A stretch of DNA of 64,000 nt, taken from NCBI RefSeq assembly GCF_012641475.1, contig NZ_JABAIL010000009.1, positions 124,001 through 188,000 on the forward strand, given 5' to 3'. The translations under genes and the position numbers were made by a program. This DNA is from Flammeovirga agarivorans. GTDB taxonomy: Bacteria > Bacteroidota > Bacteroidia > Cytophagales > Flammeovirgaceae. Shown piece after piece: positions 61,231-64,000 of the stretch; the first letter of the stretch is position 1, and every line of letters begins with the position of its first letter. The notes beneath the pieces are model-generated. The model was not told the DNA's origin and searched no databases. It saw only the letters and a program-made list of their open reading frames with translations.

Positions 61231-64000
61231 ATGAATGACAATAAGAAACTAACGATAAATAAAATACTCACATCCTTTTCAATAAAAATACTCTTATTAA
61301 GTGTTTTATTGTTGGGTTTTGTGATACCATCTCTGGCACAAGAGCATGAATCTATAATTACTGGTGTAGTTAAAGATGAGCTAACAGGAGAGACTTTAAT
61401 AGGAGCCAGTGTCTTAGTAAAAGGCAGCAGTATTGGTACGACAACTGATATTGACGGTAAGTTCAAATTAATGACACCCATTTCTTCAAAAATACTAGTA
61501 ATTAGCTATTTAGGGTATAAAAAGAAAGAGGTGAATATTACCCACAAAACTAATTTACATATTTCATTAAAGGCCGAGAATACGGTTATGGATGAAGTAG
61601 TAGTAGTAGGGTATGATACGCAGAAAAAGGAAAGTGTAGTTGGTGCCATTGTACAAACAAATGGCGATGAATTATTAATGAATAGGGGTTCTACTAGTTT
61701 AACGAACTCTTTAGTAGGTTTGGTCTCTGGTTTATCTTCCATTCAGACATCGGGTCAGCCTGGAGAGAATGCAGCAGAAATTTTTATTCGTGGTAAAGCC
61801 TCTTGGGTGGATAACTCACCGTTATTTTTGGTAGATGGTATTGAAAGAGATTACGAGGATATTGACCCAAATGAAATCGAAAGTATTTCGGTATTAAAAG
61901 ATGCATCAGCGACAGCCGTTTTTGGTACAAAAGGAGCCAATGGTGTTATTCTAATTACTACAAAACAAGGTGAAGAAGGGAAACCAAAATTTAGTTTCTC
62001 AACGAATTTTTCATTCAAACAACCGATCTCAGATTTTTATATGGCAGATCGAGTTGAAGTGATGGAAATGAAAAACCAGGCATTAAGAAATGATAAGATC
62101 TATGATCCGAATGCCTACTATTCTCAACAAGATATTAATAACTGGGCGCATCAAGTAAATCCAGATTTATACCCTGATGTAGATTGGTATAATGAGTTAG
62201 TAAAAGATTATGGTGTTACTTCAAACTATAACTTTAATGTAAGTGGTGGTAGTAAAAGAATAAACTACTTCGTTTCATTAGGTTACTCTAACGATGGAGA
62301 TATTTTTAAGACAGAGCCTAACCCATATTATGATCCTAGCTTTAGCTATGAGAAATACAACTACAGAACCAATTTTAAAGTGAAACTAACCAATTCTACC
62401 AACATCAAAATTGGTCTTGCTGGTAGTATGTCATTTAAAAATCAGGCAGCATATGGTAGTAGCAGTGATGATGATTGGGCAAAATCAGATTTCTTTAAAT
62501 TAGTGTATTACAAAGCACCTACTTATGTCTATCCAATCCAATATTCAGATGGTAATTTAGGTGATGATGGTGGTGGGTCTAACCCATATCTCTTATTAAA
62601 TTATAGTGGTGCACATAAAAACAGAAAAAACACTCAGGCATCAGATATTCAGTTAGAGCAAAAGTTAGATTTTATTACAAAAGGTTTATCACTCACAGGT
62701 AAGCTTTCTTACAATACGTCTTTTGATTATAAGCAGACGATTTCAAACAAGAGTGGTAGAAACACAGGATTTAATGTGCCTACATATCTCTATACTCCAA
62801 CAGATACTTTACGTTTTCCTTCAGACAATTATGTAGTGGGGCCTGTTACGGTAGGAAACGAATCCTTAGGTGCCTATAAAAGAAACTTGTATTATGAGGC
62901 AGCACTTCGATATAGCAGAAAGTTTGGAAAACATACCGTATCGGGTTTGGGGCTTTTCATGAGAAGTGAGAATATCAGCAGAATTAGTTGGCCTGCTTAT
63001 GAAGAAAGCTGGATCGGTAGAGCTACCTATGATTATGACCAACGTTATTTCATAGAAATGAATGGAGCCTACAATGGTTCTGAAAAATTTGCTCCAGGTT
63101 TACGTTTTGGTTTCTTTCCCTCATTTGCAGGGGGATGGATGGTATCCAATGAGAAATTCTTTAAAAACTCTAGTCTAAGTGATCAAATCAATCTTTTTAA
63201 GATTAGAGCTTCATACGGAGAAGTAGGTTATGATAAAGGGGTTAATAGATGGACATACCTAGAGCTATATGAAAGAGGAAGTGATGTTTACTTCGGTACA
63301 CCACCATCAAAATTCTATACCAATAAAGAAGGAAGAGCGGCGAACCCTAACGCAACTTGGGAGAGAGCTTTAAAAGCTAATATTGGGGTCGAATTAGAGA
63401 TGTTCTCTCATCTGACATTAATTGTGGATGTATTTAATGAGCATCGCTCAAGCATACTAATGGAACGTAAGACAATTCCACCATGGTTTGGTTTGGATAA
63501 CCCTTATGAAAATATTGGTGAGACAAAATCGAGAGGTTTTGAAATGACAATGGGTTGGAATCAAAATATCCGAAAAGATTTCAACATCAATGCAAAAGCA
63601 ATTACCAGTTTCTCACAAAACAGAGTTGTATTCAGAGATGATCCTGCAAAAACACCCGATTACCTAAAAGATGCAGGTAAACCTATTGGGTCTGATTATA
63701 CATTAAAAACGGATGGTTTGTATCAAGACTGGGATGATGTTTACAATTCTCCAGGTTCTATTTGGGGACAAGAAAACCGTATTCCGGGAGATCAGAAATA
63801 TGTCGATTATAATGGGGATGGTATCATCGATGATTTAGATAAAGTGGTAGCAGAATATCAAGATTACCCTATGCTTTCTTATTCACTACAACTGGGGTTC
63901 ACTTATAAAGGAATCATGTTGACTAGTTTATTTACAGGAGCTTCAGGAGTTCAAAAATCAGTACCAGATGCACTACTTTATGAATTTACAAGTGCAGATT
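61231..64000 (+). CDS. SusC-type transporter, 3' end beyond window
   Basis: An unbroken frame of 923 codons from the ATG at 61231 to the window end. It starts with a long signal region (KILLLSVLLLGFVIPSLAQ), then the carboxypeptidase-like domain (ITGVVKDELTGETLIGASVL), the TonB-box-like DEVVVVGYDTQKKESVVGAI, plug segments (PLFLVDGIERDYEDIDPNEI, ASATAVFGTKGANGVILITT) and barrel strands. It should be followed outside the window by a SusD. It lies 35 bases after the GH42-like gene, so it probably belongs to the same operon and imports the desulfated oligosaccharides. Confidence 0.96.
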   Translation, partial: MNDNKKLTINKILTSFSIKILLLSVLLLGFVIPSLAQEHESIITGVVKDELTGETLIGASVLVKGSSIGTTTDIDGKFKLMTPISSKILVISYLGYKKKEVNITHKTNLHISLKAENTVMDEVVVVGYDTQKKESVVGAIVQTNGDELLMNRGSTSLTNSLVGLVSGLSSIQTSGQPGENAAEIFIRGKASWVDNSPLFLVDGIERDYEDIDPNEIESISVLKDASATAVFGTKGANGVILITTKQGEEGKPKFSFSTNFSFKQPISDFYMADRVEVMEMKNQALRNDKIYDPNAYYSQQDINNWAHQVNPDLYPDVDWYNELVKDYGVTSNYNFNVSGGSKRINYFVSLGYSNDGDIFKTEPNPYYDPSFSYEKYNYRTNFKVKLTNSTNIKIGLAGSMSFKNQAAYGSSSDDDWAKSDFFKLVYYKAPTYVYPIQYSDGNLGDDGGGSNPYLLLNYSGAHKNRKNTQASDIQLEQKLDFITKGLSLTGKLSYNTSFDYKQTISNKSGRNTGFNVPTYLYTPTDTLRFPSDNYVVGPVTVGNESLGAYKRNLYYEAALRYSRKFGKHTVSGLGLFMRSENISRISWPAYEESWIGRATYDYDQRYFIEMNGAYNGSEKFAPGLRFGFFPSFAGGWMVSNEKFFKNSSLSDQINLFKIRASYGEVGYDKGVNRWTYLELYERGSDVYFGTPPSKFYTNKEGRAANPNATWERALKANIGVELEMFSHLTLIVDVFNEHRSSILMERKTIPPWFGLDNPYENIGETKSRGFEMTMGWNQNIRKDFNINAKAITSFSQNRVVFRDDPAKTPDYLKDAGKPIGSDYTLKTDGLYQDWDDVYNSPGSIWGQENRIPGDQKYVDYNGDGIIDDLDKVVAEYQDYPMLSYSLQLGFTYKGIMLTSLFTGASGVQKSVPDALLYEFTSAD

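Overview
The window looks like chromosomal DNA of a marine, polysaccharide-degrading Bacteroidota, plausibly a Cytophagales member of the Flammeovirga type. The genus is an inference. The support is AT-rich DNA, SusC/SusD pairs, a hybrid two-component regulator, type IX secretion (T9SS) C-terminal domains, TAnnTTTG promoter elements, and clustered S1 sulfatases.

Region 1 (1-7674, minus strand) is a type I-B-like CRISPR-Cas operon read right to left: WYL regulator, cas6, cas5, HD-cas3, cas8-like, cas7, cas4, cas1. The window edge cuts cas1. No CRISPR array is visible, so cas2 and the array would lie to the left. A 10-bp-arm palindrome lies at the WYL stop codon, upstream of cas6.

Region 2 (7.7-16 kb) is a gene-poor graveyard. 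It holds a minus-strand run of small exported proteins or lipoproteins (8.7-11.2 kb), several broken genes, an internally deleted IS3-family element, two degenerate copies of one unknown sequence, and one intact outer-membrane barrel gene.

Region 3 (16.1-29.0 kb, plus strand) is a compact polysaccharide utilisation locus (PUL): GH3 lipoprotein, SusC, SusD, LamG-type surface lipoprotein, a GH144/glycoamylase-fold lipoprotein, and a kinase-less propeller/Y_Y_Y/LuxR-HTH regulator. The enzyme pair suggests beta-1,2-glucan as substrate.

Region 4 (29.1-31.4 kb, minus strand) has a UDG-superfamily protein, a small membrane protein, two SnoaL-like proteins and an HxlR regulator. Two ACTTGYA-AAA-TGCAAGT palindromes lie upstream.

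Region 5 (31.6-64 kb, plus strand) is a large second carbohydrate locus: a propeller-like lipoprotein, a TonB receptor with a beta-helix lipoprotein, a full-length HTCS regulator, three GLUG-repeat proteins (at least the last two, probably all three, with T9SS ends), four S1 sulfatases, a GH2 beta-mannosidase-like enzyme, a GH42-like clan-A enzyme and a SusC cut by the window end. Three promoters in this region share one architecture: ATATAT(C/G)-C-rich half-sites 21-22 bp apart, then a -7 element 33-34 bp downstream. This is the best candidate for the HTCS operator and would place the GLUG genes and the sulfatase/GH2 operon in one regulon for a sulfated marine glycan.
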